Shown: positions 19,661 to 30,298 of the stretch, one piece after another | Position numbering within the stretch: the first letter of the stretch is position 1 | Layout of the letters: every line of letters starts with the position of its first letter | Notes under the pieces: model-generated | Databases searched by the model: none | The model's input: the letters and a program-made list of their open reading frames with translations, nothing else | What the model was told of the DNA's origin: nothing | Position numbers and translations under genes: made by a program | Source of the DNA: Chara braunii | Lineage: Eukaryota > Streptophyta > Charophyceae > Charales > Characeae | Reading direction: 5' to 3' | Length of the DNA: 42,828 nucleotides | Assembly: GCA_003427395.1 (NCBI GenBank) | Contig: BFEA01000324.1 | Coordinates: forward strand, 172,674 to 215,501

Positions 19661-20575
19661 ACGACAACAGGAAGGGGTTAGTAAAAATTTAAAGTCTCCG
19701 ACCGTAAGGGTCGAAGGGTTGGAAGAAAAACAAGAAAGATCGCGCGAGATGCGGCGACCACGATCTAAAATTGCTACAGGATCAGACGGTAAGACAAAAA
19801 AAAAAAAGAACTAGAACAAGTAACGGGGTGTCAGATCGACCAGTATGGAAAAGTCGATTGGTCGCACCGCCGTAAAATTTAAAGACGACTGAAAAATTAA
19901 TATAACCCCGGCTATGCAGCCGGGGCAGTTAAAAGAAACACACTACCGACCATAATAGGTAACGGCAGTCGGTACTCGTATGTCGTAAGCAAGGTTGAGG
20001 CTACCGCTCAGCCTCCCGTATGATGAGAGGAAGTCGCCTCTCGAGTGCCGACTTCGTATCCGCACGTGGCCACCCGAGCAACCGGTGCTTTCGTCCGATT
20101 GCGGAGGGAGACGCCGTGAGAAGTTCCGTATAGGGCCTAGACTAGGGTTACTTCAGCTGGTACTTGCCTGCCTACCGGTAACTGGGCCTCCTAAAGATGC
20201 CAAATTTTGTTTTCTTCTGCTCGGCCTCGTGTACCCGACACATCTATCTCTACATGGTGAGGTGCCGGCCTACCTGCTACGTGAATGTTTTCCGTTGCTC
20301 TTAAGTGTCGAAGACCTTTTTCCCCGCCACTTGAGTGTTTTCCCCGCCACAATCTTTAATATCACGGCCACAAGCAAAAGTACCGGCCCTTCGGGTCCTC
20401 CGGTGAATCAAGTGACCTTGCAGGTCACACACACGTTCTAGCCATCAAGTACTTGGGCAGATACATCTACTTGCAACCGTGCACACATACACGAGCTTAG
20501 AGTTGGGCTCGGGTCACTAGGGGGACTGAGCCCGCACCTCTACTTATACGGAGGTGGCTCCTGTTCTGCTCGAAG
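19661..20575. other. Gene-free stretch
   Basis: No coding region is recognised. There is a perfect hairpin CCCCGGCT-ATGC-AGCCGGGG at 19906-19925, and TTTTCCCCGCCAC is duplicated near 20319-20351. The 148-aa frame at 19995-20441 has no recognisable motif and I regard it as chance. Confidence 0.5.
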
Positions 20576-20668
20576 CAGGGGCTAGCTCGGTAGGTTCAGG
20601 GGTGTATTGATAAGCGAAGGATGTGGGGATCGAATCCGCCTGACCTAGAGCTAGCTCTTCCTTTTTTT
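20576..20668 (+). ncRNA. tRNA-like Pol III unit: A box, B box, closing hairpin, T7 terminator
   Basis: TAGCTCGGTAGG at 20583-20594 matches the tRNA A-box pattern TAGCTCAGTTGG at 10 of 12 positions. GGATCGAATCC at 20627-20637 matches the B box GGTTCGAATCC at 10 of 11. Box starts are 44 nt apart, the spacing in a standard tRNA. GCTAGCTC (20581-20588) pairs perfectly with GAGCTAGC (20648-20655), with further TAGG.CAGG / CCTGACCTA pairing inside. A run of seven T at 20662-20668 would end Pol III transcription. Cloverleaf acceptor and T-stem pairing are poor, so a functional tRNA is unlikely. A tRNA-derived SINE head or small Pol III RNA fits better. Expression is not shown by sequence. Confidence 0.5.
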
Positions 20669-20699
20669 AGTTTCACAACGTTTTTCATCCAGGCTCGAA

Positions 20700-20730
20700 C
20701 TGTCGGGTCTTGAACCCGCGACCTCCCTAG
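20700..20730 (-). other. Isolated tRNA T-arm-like sequence
   Basis: On the minus strand, CGGG-TTCAAGA-CCCG is a perfect T-arm with a consensus 7-nt loop (B box GGTTCAAGACC, plus positions 20706-20716). No A box lies 44 nt upstream. A weak TGCCAAGTGTCGG near 20775-20787 would need a long variable arm. This is probably a tRNA remnant or SINE piece. Confidence 0.3.
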
Positions 20731-21059
20731 TGGAATTAGTTAAGGTTAGTTGGAAAGAGTATAGCGGGTCCGACACTTGGCAGTCTAGGGCAATTAACTG
20801 TTAGATTTTGTTAGTTTTTATTTTTTTTTATACTTTATTATTTCTCTCATTTTTATTCTTTTTAATTTTTGTTGATCTTTTCCTTTTTCTTTTTGTTTTC
20901 GCGGCTCACTTTATCAAAAATACCTTAATGGAACTGCCCCGGTATTGGGGCAGATTCATTCTCAACATCGCCCGCCTCGATTGCTACCCGGTCGAGCTTG
21001 GCTACAGGCAGGGTGGTGTGATCGAGGGGCATGGCATGTTCAGTAGCGAGGGAGGAAGA
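20731..21059. other. Gene-free T-rich stretch
   Basis: 20810-20905 is strongly T-rich on the plus strand. No gene or repeat unit is recognised. Confidence 0.5.
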
Positions 21060-21810
21060 AAGAGACAACACAATACGTAGTGCAAGTGCAGGAGGGTCTC
21101 GACACGAAAGATGACGTGCGTGCGCCGGGCAAAGATGATGCGTGGGCACAAGAACGGGGAGGAGTGCGCGGGTTGGGGGAAGGGAACTCGCGAAGGAAGC
21201 GAATGCAGGAGACGAAGTATCGCGCGAAGGAGGGAAGGAACGCGGCCTGGTGGAGAGAGAAAGGAGGGTGCAAGAAGCAGAAGGAAAGGAAGGAGAAAGA
21301 AGAAGAAGAAGAAGGAGAAGAGAGAGAAGGAGGGACGAAGGGCTCAGAGATGCGAACGAGGAGGCCGACTACGAGGGAGACGCGCACGAGATAGAGGAGG
21401 TGGCCAGCGCGGAGAAGGAAGAGCAGTCCCGGAAAGGAGAAGAAGAGGGTGAGCGCGAAAGGGAGATGGTGAGTGCGCTCAAAAGGAAGAGCCACAAAGG
21501 GAGGAGCGCTAACAGTCAGACATGCGCGCATAAGTTGGATGAGGAAATGTGTGATGAGGGGAAGCGGATGCAAGGAGGTGGCGATCGCGAACGATGAGGA
21601 AGGGGCCACGGACACTAAAGAGAGAGATACGAGGGCAAGGAAAGGGAGAGGTGCATGCAAGCGAACAGAAGTGGAACGCGCGGGGAGATGATGATGAAGT
21701 TGAAGAAGAAGAAGAAGAAGAAGAAGAAGAAGAAGAAGAAGAAGAAGAAGAAGAAGAAGAAGAAGAAGGAGAAGAAGAAGAAGGAGGAGAAGAAGAGGAG
21801 AGTACTTACC
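21060..21810. repeat. GA-rich low-complexity tract with (GAA)n
   Basis: The plus strand is almost purine-only for ~750 bp, with a pure (GAA)n run at 21702-21768 that extends imperfectly to about 21800. Long open frames here (Glu/Arg/Lys-rich on plus, Leu/Ser/Phe-rich on minus) are composition artefacts. Such purine tracts can form triplex DNA. Confidence 0.9.
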
Positions 21811-22059
21811 TGATCGTGCGTTCCCTCGATGGCAACATTCGAGGCATACAGGCGGAGGGCGCAGGAGAATGGAGCGTGCGGAGCAAGGGAGATGACCGCG
21901 CAGAAGAAAGGATGCGCGATCGATGAAGATGATAACGGGGAGAAAAAGTAGAGGAAGGAGAAGACGGACTGATGACGACAACGACGACGACGACTCGGCG
22001 ACGACAAGGGAAGAGAGAGAAACAGGTAAGTCTTCCTTCTCTCGACTCACTTCTTAGTA

Positions 22060-22495
22060 CTCTTATCTATAGGATAAACTAAATCGACTGATTCTACCGC
22101 TAGAACATGTAAATCTACACTACTACGTGCATCTGTGCTTGTGTGTGAGTACGCGTGTGTGTGGGTGTACACTTGTGTGTGTGTGAGTGGGTGCATTGCG
22201 GATCGCGCGGCTGATTTCACGTTTACTTCCATCGATAGGATGAGAAAAATCGAATGAATTTGGTGCTTTGTCGTGGGAATATACACTGCCACACTCCACA
22301 GTGTTGCGACTGATTTCACGTTTACTTCCATCGATAGGATGAGTAAAATCGAATGAATCTGGCGCTTTGTCGTGGGAATATACACTGCCACACTCCGCAG
22401 TGTTGCGGCTGGCCTCACAGTACTTCCATCGATAGGATAAGCAAAATCGGATGAATCTTCTGATAGAACATGGAAATATACACTGGCGCACTTGT
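22060..22495 (+). repeat. 99-bp tandem repeat with GT-rich flanks
   Basis: Full units start at 22211 and 22310 (CTGATTTCACGTTTACTTCC), and a third, shorter unit starts at 22409. A fourth, diverged member at about 22065-22135 shares ATAGGATAA, GAACATG and TACAC. Within units, ACACTG and CAGTGT form a perfect stem around the CCACACTCC region. The first and last members are followed by TG-rich sequence. Confidence 0.85.
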
Positions 22496-22507
22496 CTGCC
22501 TATGTTA

Positions 22508-22512
<5 letters not shown>

Positions 22513-22567
<55 letters not shown>
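22513..22567. repeat. (GT)n microsatellite
   Basis: About 27 uninterrupted GT units follow the last 99-bp repeat member, then a GA-rich tail to about 22607. Confidence 0.97.
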
Positions 22568-22571
<4 letters not shown>

Positions 22572-22787
22572 AGAGGAAGAAAGAGAGAGAGAGAGAGGAG
22601 TAAGGGAGGGGACATTCACTTAGTTGGGCTCGCTAGCGTGACGTCCGCCCGATGTTCATAGTTACTCCTTACGATTGCCGCCAGTTGCCTAGTTGATCGC
22701 GCTGGTTGTTATAAAGCCTCCTTCATAACCTCGACTACGCACGACGAAGTTTCAGCCCATGGAGGACAAGTAATGAATTACTTCTGC

Positions 22788-22841
22788 TATTATTATTATT
22801 ATAAATATTATTGTTATTATTATTATTATTATTATTAATTA
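22788..22841. repeat. (ATT)n microsatellite
   Basis: Imperfect ATT/TTA trinucleotide repeat with AAAT and GTT interruptions. Confidence 0.9.
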
Positions 22842-23095
22842 TCGTTTTTAAGCATTTCGTTGATTATTTTTCTGGCCATTCGATGAAATTGCCCGCGATC
22901 GTTGGACAGCTTCGTCTGAGTTAGTGTGAGGGAGGAAAAACGTATGTATGTGAGGAGAAGGGGGATAAACAAGGATGGCAGGAGGATAGAACGCGTACCT
23001 GATAATGATGTTCTGCCCCGAAAAACTGCGATTCCTCATTTTGTCTTACAGCATTAGACTAGAAAGGTAGTCTGTATACATTCGATGGCAGATCG

Positions 23096-23175
23096 ATCTT
23101 ATTATTATGAATTGTTGTTATTATTATCTGATAAATATATATATATATTCATTTATATATATCGATTTTGCTATA

Positions 23176-23208
<33 letters not shown>

Positions 23209-23239
23209 GTTGTTGTTGTTGTTATTATTATTATTATTA

Positions 23240-23286
<47 letters not shown>

Positions 23287-23290
23287 GCTA
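23096..23290. repeat. Compound (ATT)n/(GTT)n/(AT)n microsatellite
   Basis: TTATTA blocks, a short (AT)n with partial self-complementarity (23137-23162), then a long (ATT)n interrupted by GTTGTTGTTGTT. Tyr/Ile-rich frames across it are artefacts. Confidence 0.95.
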
Positions 23291-24930
23291 TATTATGATT
23301 ACTTATGAACTACTGCCAGTCGAGGCCTCTCAGTCCACAAAATCATCATCTTCGTCCTGTGATCACGAGAGACCTATGTCGGGATCTGTGTGACTGTTTG
23401 AAGTAAAGAAGATAGGCGGATAGAAGGAATGAAAAGCAAGTCGGGCAGGAGGAACACTGGAATGAAAGCAGAAAAAAGGAAGGAGACGAAGGAGAAGAAG
23501 AGGAGAGAAAGGGAGAGGATACTCGCTTAGCCTTACCCGAAACTTAGCAAGTGTAAGGGCAGAAACTTCTAGGCCGGGGACGTAGCAGGGTTGCGACCAG
23601 CCCGATGGTATCAGGCAAGTAAGGTAGCTTGTTTATTACTGTTTATTATTATTATTTATTATTATTATTATTATTACATTATTATTGTTACTATTATTAT
23701 TATTAACTATCCAGAACTATAATAACTTGTTAATTCAGATTTTGATCCTTTGGGCCACATGACGTACTGAGTGTTGGGAAACAAGGTTATGAGTGAGACG
23801 TGAGACATGCTTGATGCTGGAAGCATGCGGTATTGGCCGCTGTACGCTCGTACTTCGGAAAGTTGTTGCCATCATTTTCTGCATTGTAAGTATAGGCTAG
23901 TTAGGGTCTGTCACATGTAGTCTGGGCGCCGAGCTTTAGATAGGATGTCAACTTTGGTTCTTTGTTGATGATAATGATGAGATTATTTCAACATTGTCAG
24001 TTATGAACTCTTGGTGAGTTCTTATTAATAAATATCGTGATGCAATTTTGCGACTGGTTCAAGGTCAAGATTATCCTGTCTCATATGTATGATGCTGTTC
24101 TATTGCTGAAGTTCGCTATTGCCCATCTTCCTTGCACTGGATAAGGACTGCCATTTGTAGTCTGGGAGCCATAGCTAGGATAACACTAGAGAGAGAGAGA
24201 GAGATTGGGAGGAGGCCAGAGACACTTACCTGCAGCGCCGTTGCTCCAACTTCAGCACAACGCCAACATCCCAGGTTAATATCTGGCTCGTAACAGGGAG
24301 AGAGAGTTTTTTGTCTTCCTCGTCTCAGTCCACCATCTCCTTCTCCCCCTCTCATCACCTGACTACATTGCACCTGCAGACAATGAGAGGAGAGAGAGAG
24401 AGCTTGGTGACATCGGATCCAGACTCGACCTTTGGACTTCAGACATTACAACGAGGGATTATTTAGGGCTTGTGACAAAGACTTGGTGTTGACGACGTTC
24501 CCATCTCTCTCCCTCCTTTCATCTGCTTCCCTCCTCTTCGTCTGTGTATGACTGGGCCTGGCGCTTTCTTCCTGTGTACAACGCCGGATTCCTTCACACC
24601 TGGTGATGGATACGATGTGTGCTTGGTCTGCAATTCAAACATTGATTAGGCTAGTCATCAGCATTCTAGCATTCTGCTTCGCTACCAATACTATGTGAAT
24701 GAAGTCAGTCCTGGTCAAGTCAGGCTTTATATCTGAGTCTTCCCTGCGCTGTTCAGCACCAATTTTGTATATATTAGAATGCACACTGCTTATTGAGAGT
24801 CTACTTGCACCACATTGTCCGTTCATTTCTTCTTATCACATTACGGATCCTTGGTTTCTATGAACATCGCCTAACTAGGCATGGAACAGACGTTGACAGG
24901 AAGGGGGACGAACAGACATAGGCATCCTAA
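23291..24930. other. Gene-free stretch with small microsatellites
   Basis: It includes (ATT)n at about 23630-23706 and short (GA)n tracts near 24188-24206 and 24388-24402. No convincing coding region is seen. A consensus splice-donor-like sequence on the minus strand near 24226 is not supported by a matching exon. Confidence 0.55.
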
Positions 24931-24932
24931 AC

Positions 24933-25100
24933 AGTCACAAACGATCAGGCAAACCGCAAGACACAATCGGACTAACGATCCGACAGAAGTAGTCAGACAA
25001 AATATCTGATGGACACAGTCGGACCGACGATCCGATAAACATAGTCGGATGGACGACCCGACAGACACAGTCGGATGAACGATCCAACCGACACAACCAA
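24933..25100. repeat. 26-bp minisatellite, five to six copies
   Basis: AATCGGA, AGTCAGA, AGTCGGA, AGTCGGA and AGTCGGA start at 24965, 24991, 25017, 25043 and 25069, an exact 26-bp period, with a decayed copy at 25095. Most units carry the self-complementary GATC in a CGATCCG context. A looser copy lies upstream near 24933. Confidence 0.85.
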
Positions 25101-25940
25101 CTAATACGAACCATCAGACAAGGTAAAGGAATCAGGCATAGCCAAACAGACAGGCCATCAGACAAACGGAACAGATAGCTAGACACCGGCAACCAGACAG
25201 GCTGTGATAGAGAAATCGGGATGGACGCAGTCCCGCGTGGTACTTACGAACTTGACGAAGGGGCGACCGGGACTGTGTACCGCGAACTGGACTGGGTGGG
25301 ACTGGCCACTTGCCTACAGACTGCATCCTTGGGCTCACTTAGAGCCTGTCCCCGAGCTCCTGGAAGACTGCACACTGGACCCTTCGGAACTATAGCAGCT
25401 ACTACTCCTACCCCTACTCGGACCTCTAATCTTTAGGCCTACGGTTCAAGTTCGCACCCGCAACTGATACTGTACATGGGTGAGGGCGAGGCCTAGGGAT
25501 CGAGCCTGGGAACTGTATCTGCTACCGTAAAGGCGAAAACCATTTCGATTGTATCATTATCAGAGAAAGAGAGGAAGAAAGAACGAGAAAGAGAGAAGAG
25601 GGCTATGATATACAGGCACGTCTCGGCGGTGGTCTACAGGGGTCAACATTATCATGAACTCCGGTTCTGCTGCTGACGTCGACTGGTTGCATTGTCGGTT
25701 CGTAGGCCGCTAGTAAGCTGTGTCATCGTAGGTTGGACGTTGGGCATCAAGTAGGAGGAAGAGCCCCGGATACATACGCGAGTGGCTGTGAGAGTGAACT
25801 CTCACCGACATTTAGATTCAGTACCTAGTTTTCAGTTAGTGGGATGACAACACATTACTACTTTCCGAATAGTGTTAGACCTTCCGGATTTCAATGTGAT
25901 TTTGTCATCTGGAATCTGTCATCTCGCCATATCATTATTC
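25101..25940. other. Gene-free stretch
   Basis: No gene is seen. Two B-box-like sequences occur (GGTTCAAGTTC at 25443-25453 and GGATCGAGCCT near 25497-25507) without A boxes at tRNA spacing. A GA-rich tract lies near 25560-25600. Confidence 0.45.
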
Positions 25941-25954
25941 TATTAGCTTCTTCT

Positions 25955-25999
25955 TTTTATTATTATTACTATTATTATTTTTTTTTATTGTTGTTGTTA

Positions 26000-26040
<41 letters not shown>

Positions 26041-26045
26041 ATACT
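25955..26045. repeat. (ATT)n microsatellite
   Basis: ATT/GTT repeat with a T-run near its start; Tyr/Leu-rich frames over it are artefacts. Confidence 0.92.
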
Positions 26046-26568
26046 ATTACTCATTTTGAAATTATTATTTTGGACTTTATATTCTAAGAAAAGGGTCAGG
26101 AAGGGGAAGGAGAGATATTATCACTGTGTGGTGGTGCCTACCTCCTCCATCCTCCTCCATTCTTTTCCCTGTTTGATCATCTCATGAACCGATCTCTTCA
26201 ATACTATAACTTGTCTAAAGATATATTCCTATAAAGGTCCAGACGTCCCATTGCATGCATGCTATGGGATCGATGACATTGCGATTGCGGGAGCTCTGCC
26301 GGAGTTCAGGCGGAACTCTGGAGGCGGGGAACCATGAGGTACGTATCACCTAACCCTTTCTCGTATACCCTTACAAGCTACGCCCTGCTATTGGACTGCT
26401 TATATGGCTGTGTGACATACTGCTTATGCTTTCTTCAGGACTAAGGCCATCAGAAGGGAAAAAAATATGATTGGAATGAGAATCCTGTCTGGTGAAATGG
26501 AAGGAACCTGAATTAACCTAGGAGGAACCTAGACTGCTTGGGTTTGAGGAACAAAGTGGTGCGATAAA

Positions 26569-28476
26569 GGCTCATGTGTGAGCCGTCGTGCTACTTATGT
26601 ATGCACTGACTTGACTAAGGGTTGACAATTAAGTACTCATGTGTGAGTCACCTTGCTCTCTGCCTGTCCGACTGTCGTCGTGACGGGAAGGGGGTCCTCA
26701 TGATAATCTATTAACTAATCTAAGTACTCTCTACCTGAGCGGCTGTCGTCGTAAGGGGGCGAGAGTACAAACAACTACTTATAAACTAGTCTAAGTACTC
26801 TCTACCTGAGCGACTGTCGTCGTGAGGGGACGAGGGTACAAACAACCAACCTAGGAACTAATCTAGGTACTCTTTACCTGAGCGGCTGTCGTTGTGAGGG
26901 GGCGAGGGTACAAACAACTACTTATGAACTAATCTAAGTGCTCTCTACCAGAACGACTGTCGTCGTGATGGAACGAGGGTACAAACAAATACTTATGGAC
27001 TAATTCAAACACTCCTTACCAGATCGGCTGTCGTCATGATGGGAAAAGGGGTACTAACAATAGCTTATGAACTAAATCGGGTACCCTCGACCGTAACGGT
27101 TGTCGTCGTGACGGGAAGGGGGTATCTGATTATAACTTATGAACTAGATTTGATACTCTCTACCGGATCGACTGTCGTCGTGATGGGAGGAGGGTACTAA
27201 CAATAACTTATAAATTAAAATAGGTACTCTCTACCGTAACGACTGTCGTCGTGCCGGGAAAGGGGTATCTGACTATAACTTATAAACTAAACAGGGGCTC
27301 TCTACCGGATCGACTGTCGTCGTGATGGGACGAGGGCACAAACGCAAACTTACGAACTAATATAAGTACTCTCTACCTGGATTGACTATCGTCGTGATGG
27401 GACGAGGGTACAAGCAAATACTTATGAACTAAAATGGGTACTCTCTACCAGATCGGCTGTCGTCGTGACGAGAGGAGGGTTCTGACACTGACTATGAGCT
27501 AACTTAGGCACTCATGTGTGAGTTGCCTCACTGCCTTACCAGATCGGCTATCATCGTGACGGGAAAGGATGTCTAACATTAACTTATGAAGTAAACTAAG
27601 TACTCATGTGTGAGTTACCTTACCATCTACCGGATCGACTGTCGTCGTGACGGGAAGAGGGGTCTGACTCTTCAAAGATAATAAGGAAGGCCCCAGGGAG
27701 GGTCGTCCTGTTCACGCGCTTGAGTCTAGGGATGACCAACAATCGGCAAAGAGTAAGAAATCACATTTCTACTCTTCTTTTCCTAAGCTCACTTACCTTC
27801 TGATAATCTGACCACCAGACCGGTAGAGGGGAGACTTTTGTAGGAGTCACCGTATTACTTGTTTAAAGGCTGGACTACTCATTACCCGAGGAAGGTAGTA
27901 GAGGGTGTTGGGGTCTGTCTATTACCTACTTGATTCTGTATCAACTTAAGAGAAAGGTGCTCCTGTATGAATACCCTAGACACTCGTCTTCTGTCCAAAC
28001 TAACCCGGTCTTAGGACGGTCAGCTTCAGAAAGGCAACAGGATACCCTTGTTAGGATTATCCTAATGCACTTGTGAAGAGGACCTTGTCACGTGATAGTA
28101 GGGGGCTCTTGTGCGGGTCGCCTATTATTCACACAGACCATTATTGACTTCTGGGAGGAGACTGACATCAAGATCCTTCAAAATAATACCTAAAACAAGT
28201 AGTAGGGTGCTTCTGTAGGAGCTTCAACTATTTGTTGTAAGGAGGATACTCATGTGTGAGCTATCCTGCTACTCTGAACAAGTCTTATATATAACATTGA
28301 GTGAGACTGAGCAGAAAATCAACTACTCATGAGTGATTTACTCGACTGTCTGCTTTAACTAACCGATTGCTTGGTTTTGATCAAGTAGCAAGAGATTCAT
28401 GTATGAATCGACCTACTACTTGAGTGTGTTAACACAAATAGCAGAGAAAGGAAGGAACAATGCTCCTGTTGGAGCA
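26569..28476 (+). ncRNA. Dispersed family of TGTN-loop hairpins with changing stems
   Basis: Clear members: GGCTCA-TGTG-TGAGCC at 26569; ACTCA-TGTG-TGAGT at 26635, 27510 and 27602; GACTTT-TGTA-GGAGTC at 27833; GCTTC-TGTA-GGAGC at 28209; CTCA-TGTG-TGAG extended by GGATA/TATCC at 28244-28266; GATTCA-TGTA-TGAATC at 28394; TGCTCC-TGTT-GGAGCA at 28461. Degenerate members lie at 27957, 28105 and 28325. The tetraloop stays TGTR/TGTT while stem pairs change together (C-G to T-A, A-T to G-C). The T:G pairs fit plus-strand RNA. No coding region overlaps. Transcription is inference and I know no matching family. Confidence 0.5.
26650..27670 (+). repeat. 71-bp minisatellite, about 14 units, each a potential stem-loop
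   Basis: The core (G)RCTGTCGTCGTGA recurs at 26671, 26741, 26812, 26884, 26955, 27026, 27098, 27169, 27241, 27312, 27384 and 27455 (70-72 bp steps), then at 27546 and 27637 (91-bp steps). The two 91-bp units contain an inserted ACTCATGTGTGAGT hairpin. In each 71-bp unit, TACTCTC pairs with GAGGGTA around an inner CGAC-TGTC-GTCG hairpin. Some units show compensatory changes: GCTCTC/GAGGGC at 27297, ACTCCTT/AAGGGGT at 27011. Confidence 0.85.
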
Positions 28477-29884
28477 AGGTCTTCATATATCTAGGAGAAG
28501 GAACAAAGAAATATGTTAGGACCGCGGGAGAAAGAAAATTAAGAACCACCGCGTAGTCCATAGTTGTCCATGACTTTCGGATGGAAGGCAACAACGTTGA
28601 GTAAGTTACATCTCATCTACGTAAGCGCCAAACGGAGCGCTTAACCCCAAAAGAGAAAACACAAGGCCTTAGAGTGGGGGAAAACATGAGTTTCCCTTAA
28701 AACGACTTAGGACACAGGCATGAGACTCCTTGAGAGAAAGGAGAAAGTGATAGACGGCTTAGCGTAGGGTTGTGAGAGTAAGACTAGGGATTAGACCTGG
28801 GATGTCGATCCCAGAGCTCACTACCCATGTCTAAGGGCTTGACCCTTAGATGTCAATATGTGGGAATCGAGTGGGGGTGTTGAATCTTTGTTGACCTGTG
28901 TGTGTGCAGGTCCCTGTTTATCTACCGCATTTCAAGGAAGAGGTTCTACAGAAAGGACTCAAATTTCTGTTATCTCTCGATAACAGGTCGGTTGTTACCG
29001 ATTCAACTTTCCGCTTTGACTTGATACCCACCTCTAAAGTCAAACCCTGTGGTCAGTAAAACTGTCACCTATGGTCATTGCCTAAATGATCCTGGTCACT
29101 CTCAAGGGTCCTTTGTAGAAATGTAAGGGGGCTGGGCTTACGTCTCAGGAAAGACAAGGCTGTCATGCATGGTTTGGGAAGTGAGGGACAAGGTCAATGG
29201 TTGATGGTTGACTCCGTTAGTGCATGGCATGTGAACTGTCTTTGCATTATCCTGTGCAAGTCTGTTTTTGTACGTGATTTTGGATTGAACTGGACCTGGT
29301 AAGTTGAAGAGTCTCGAACACACAGCACTTGTGAAAGTGGGAAGGGTTCTCGGCGGTAATACTTCCATATTCATCATATGTCCAACTTAACTTGTATACT
29401 ATTCTGATGTTCAATGAAGTCATAACCTGTTAAGAAAGATAAGACACTCCTTGGTAGAAATATGATTTGATCGATAATTGTCAAGGGAATATTACATTAC
29501 GAAGTAGCGGAAATAGACTGCCTTATTAAAAGTTCGACATGAATATCCAATGGGTCAGTTCTAGGCGTCTACCGTGCGTACCCCGTTTTATGCTACAGCG
29601 ATCGAGCAAACGCCCTCGGCCGACCTACCTCTACAAAGGCATGTAAAAGCCTTCGCATGCGGGCCGGTAACTCAACAGGGATACGTCTACCTGAGGGTGG
29701 TGACAGCTCCTCGGTTAGAGGTAAGTTGTACCTCGCGGCTCCCCAACCTGTCGTGGGGTGTCGTGAGAGGTATAGCACGCGCGCATGATTGGAGTGTGAC
29801 TGGATATTTTTCAGGAATACATCATGCGTGACACGACCGTGAGGTTCTGCGCTCTCAGCGGGGTGAGGGACCGCCGCGCGCGAC
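28477..29884. other. Gene-free stretch, partly related to 5.7 kb
   Basis: It contains the minus-strand copy of the 5716-5747 motif at 28965-29007 and a perfect hairpin CTAAGGG-CTTGA-CCCTTAG near 28831-28849. No coding region is recognised; the 79-97 aa frames between 29138 and 29886 lack motifs. Confidence 0.5.
28965..29007 (-). repeat. Inverted relative of the 5716-5747 motif
   Basis: On the minus strand it reads GTTGAATCGGTAACAACC, then GACCTGTTATC, a 4-nt loop and GATAACAGAA. This aligns with 5700-5747 apart from a ~13-nt length difference. It marks a second copy of the repeat family in opposite orientation. Confidence 0.7.
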
Positions 29885-29886
29885 AA

Positions 29887-30240
29887 CGTAGATGGTCATT
29901 ACCGCCCAGTCTTCGTCCTCTACCGCTAACTTGACCCATGCCCATCGTCCGTTTGTGTCGGTGTAACTGTCAAGCACCTCGACTTCCAAATTTTTATCCA
30001 TAAGTATCGCTACTCCCCCTTTAGTACCGTCCGCATGTGCCCATACTTGAGGGCCGGACCACCAATTCTGTAATTCTAACATCTTGTAAGTACCTATTTT
30101 GGTTTCCTGCAAGCAAAGGATGTTGACATTTTTTGTGTGTATCTAACGCAGTAACCTTTCTCTTTTGTATGTGCCATTGTGGTCTCCTAACCCTCAAATA
30201 TTCCAGCTTGGCTTCATGTGAGGCTTCATGCATGACCCAC
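29887..30240 (-). pseudogene. LINE D ORF2 fragment (N-terminal endonuclease)
   Basis: Minus-strand translation gives SWNI, a stop, GLGDHNGTYKRERLLR, a stop, then IHTKNVNILCLQETKIGTYK, WWSGPQVWAHADGTKGGVAIL and WAWVKLAVEDEDWAVMTIYV. LQETK carries the catalytic Glu of the AP-type endonuclease. It aligns with LINE A (NVKGLGD, LLQETKLSEAK, WWDGPQLWSPARGSRGGTAIL). The first stop replaces an expected Arg (CGA to TGA) and the second an expected Trp. The frame ends near 29887 at the element break. Confidence 0.85.
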
Positions 30241-30298
30241 TCCCCGATAACAAAGTTCCTAGTTTTGCTTATACGCCTCCTTTTCCTGCGAGGTGTAC

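Noticed and set aside
21040-22050. 336-aa minus-strand frame and the overlapping Glu-rich plus-strand frames
   Set aside because: They are produced by the GA-rich tract and (GAA)n repeat; sequence is Leu/Ser/Phe- or Glu-rich low complexity with no domain.
23107-23298. Ile- and Tyr-rich open frames
   Set aside because: Direct translation of the (ATT)n microsatellite.
25443-25507. tRNA genes suggested by GGTTCAAGTTC and GGATCGAGCCT
   Set aside because: B-box-like words only; no A box ~44 nt upstream and no cloverleaf.
26650-28480. CRISPR-like array
   Set aside because: The repeats are long, degenerate and contiguous (71 bp) with no unique spacers of constant size, no cas genes, and a eukaryotic context.
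21800-29725. Consensus-like splice donors (CAG or AAG before GTAAGT) on the minus strand near 21808, 24226 and 27796, and on the plus strand near 22023, 29298 and 29719
   Set aside because: Their number is about what chance predicts for a 7-mer over both strands of 43 kb, and none follows a frame with coding character.
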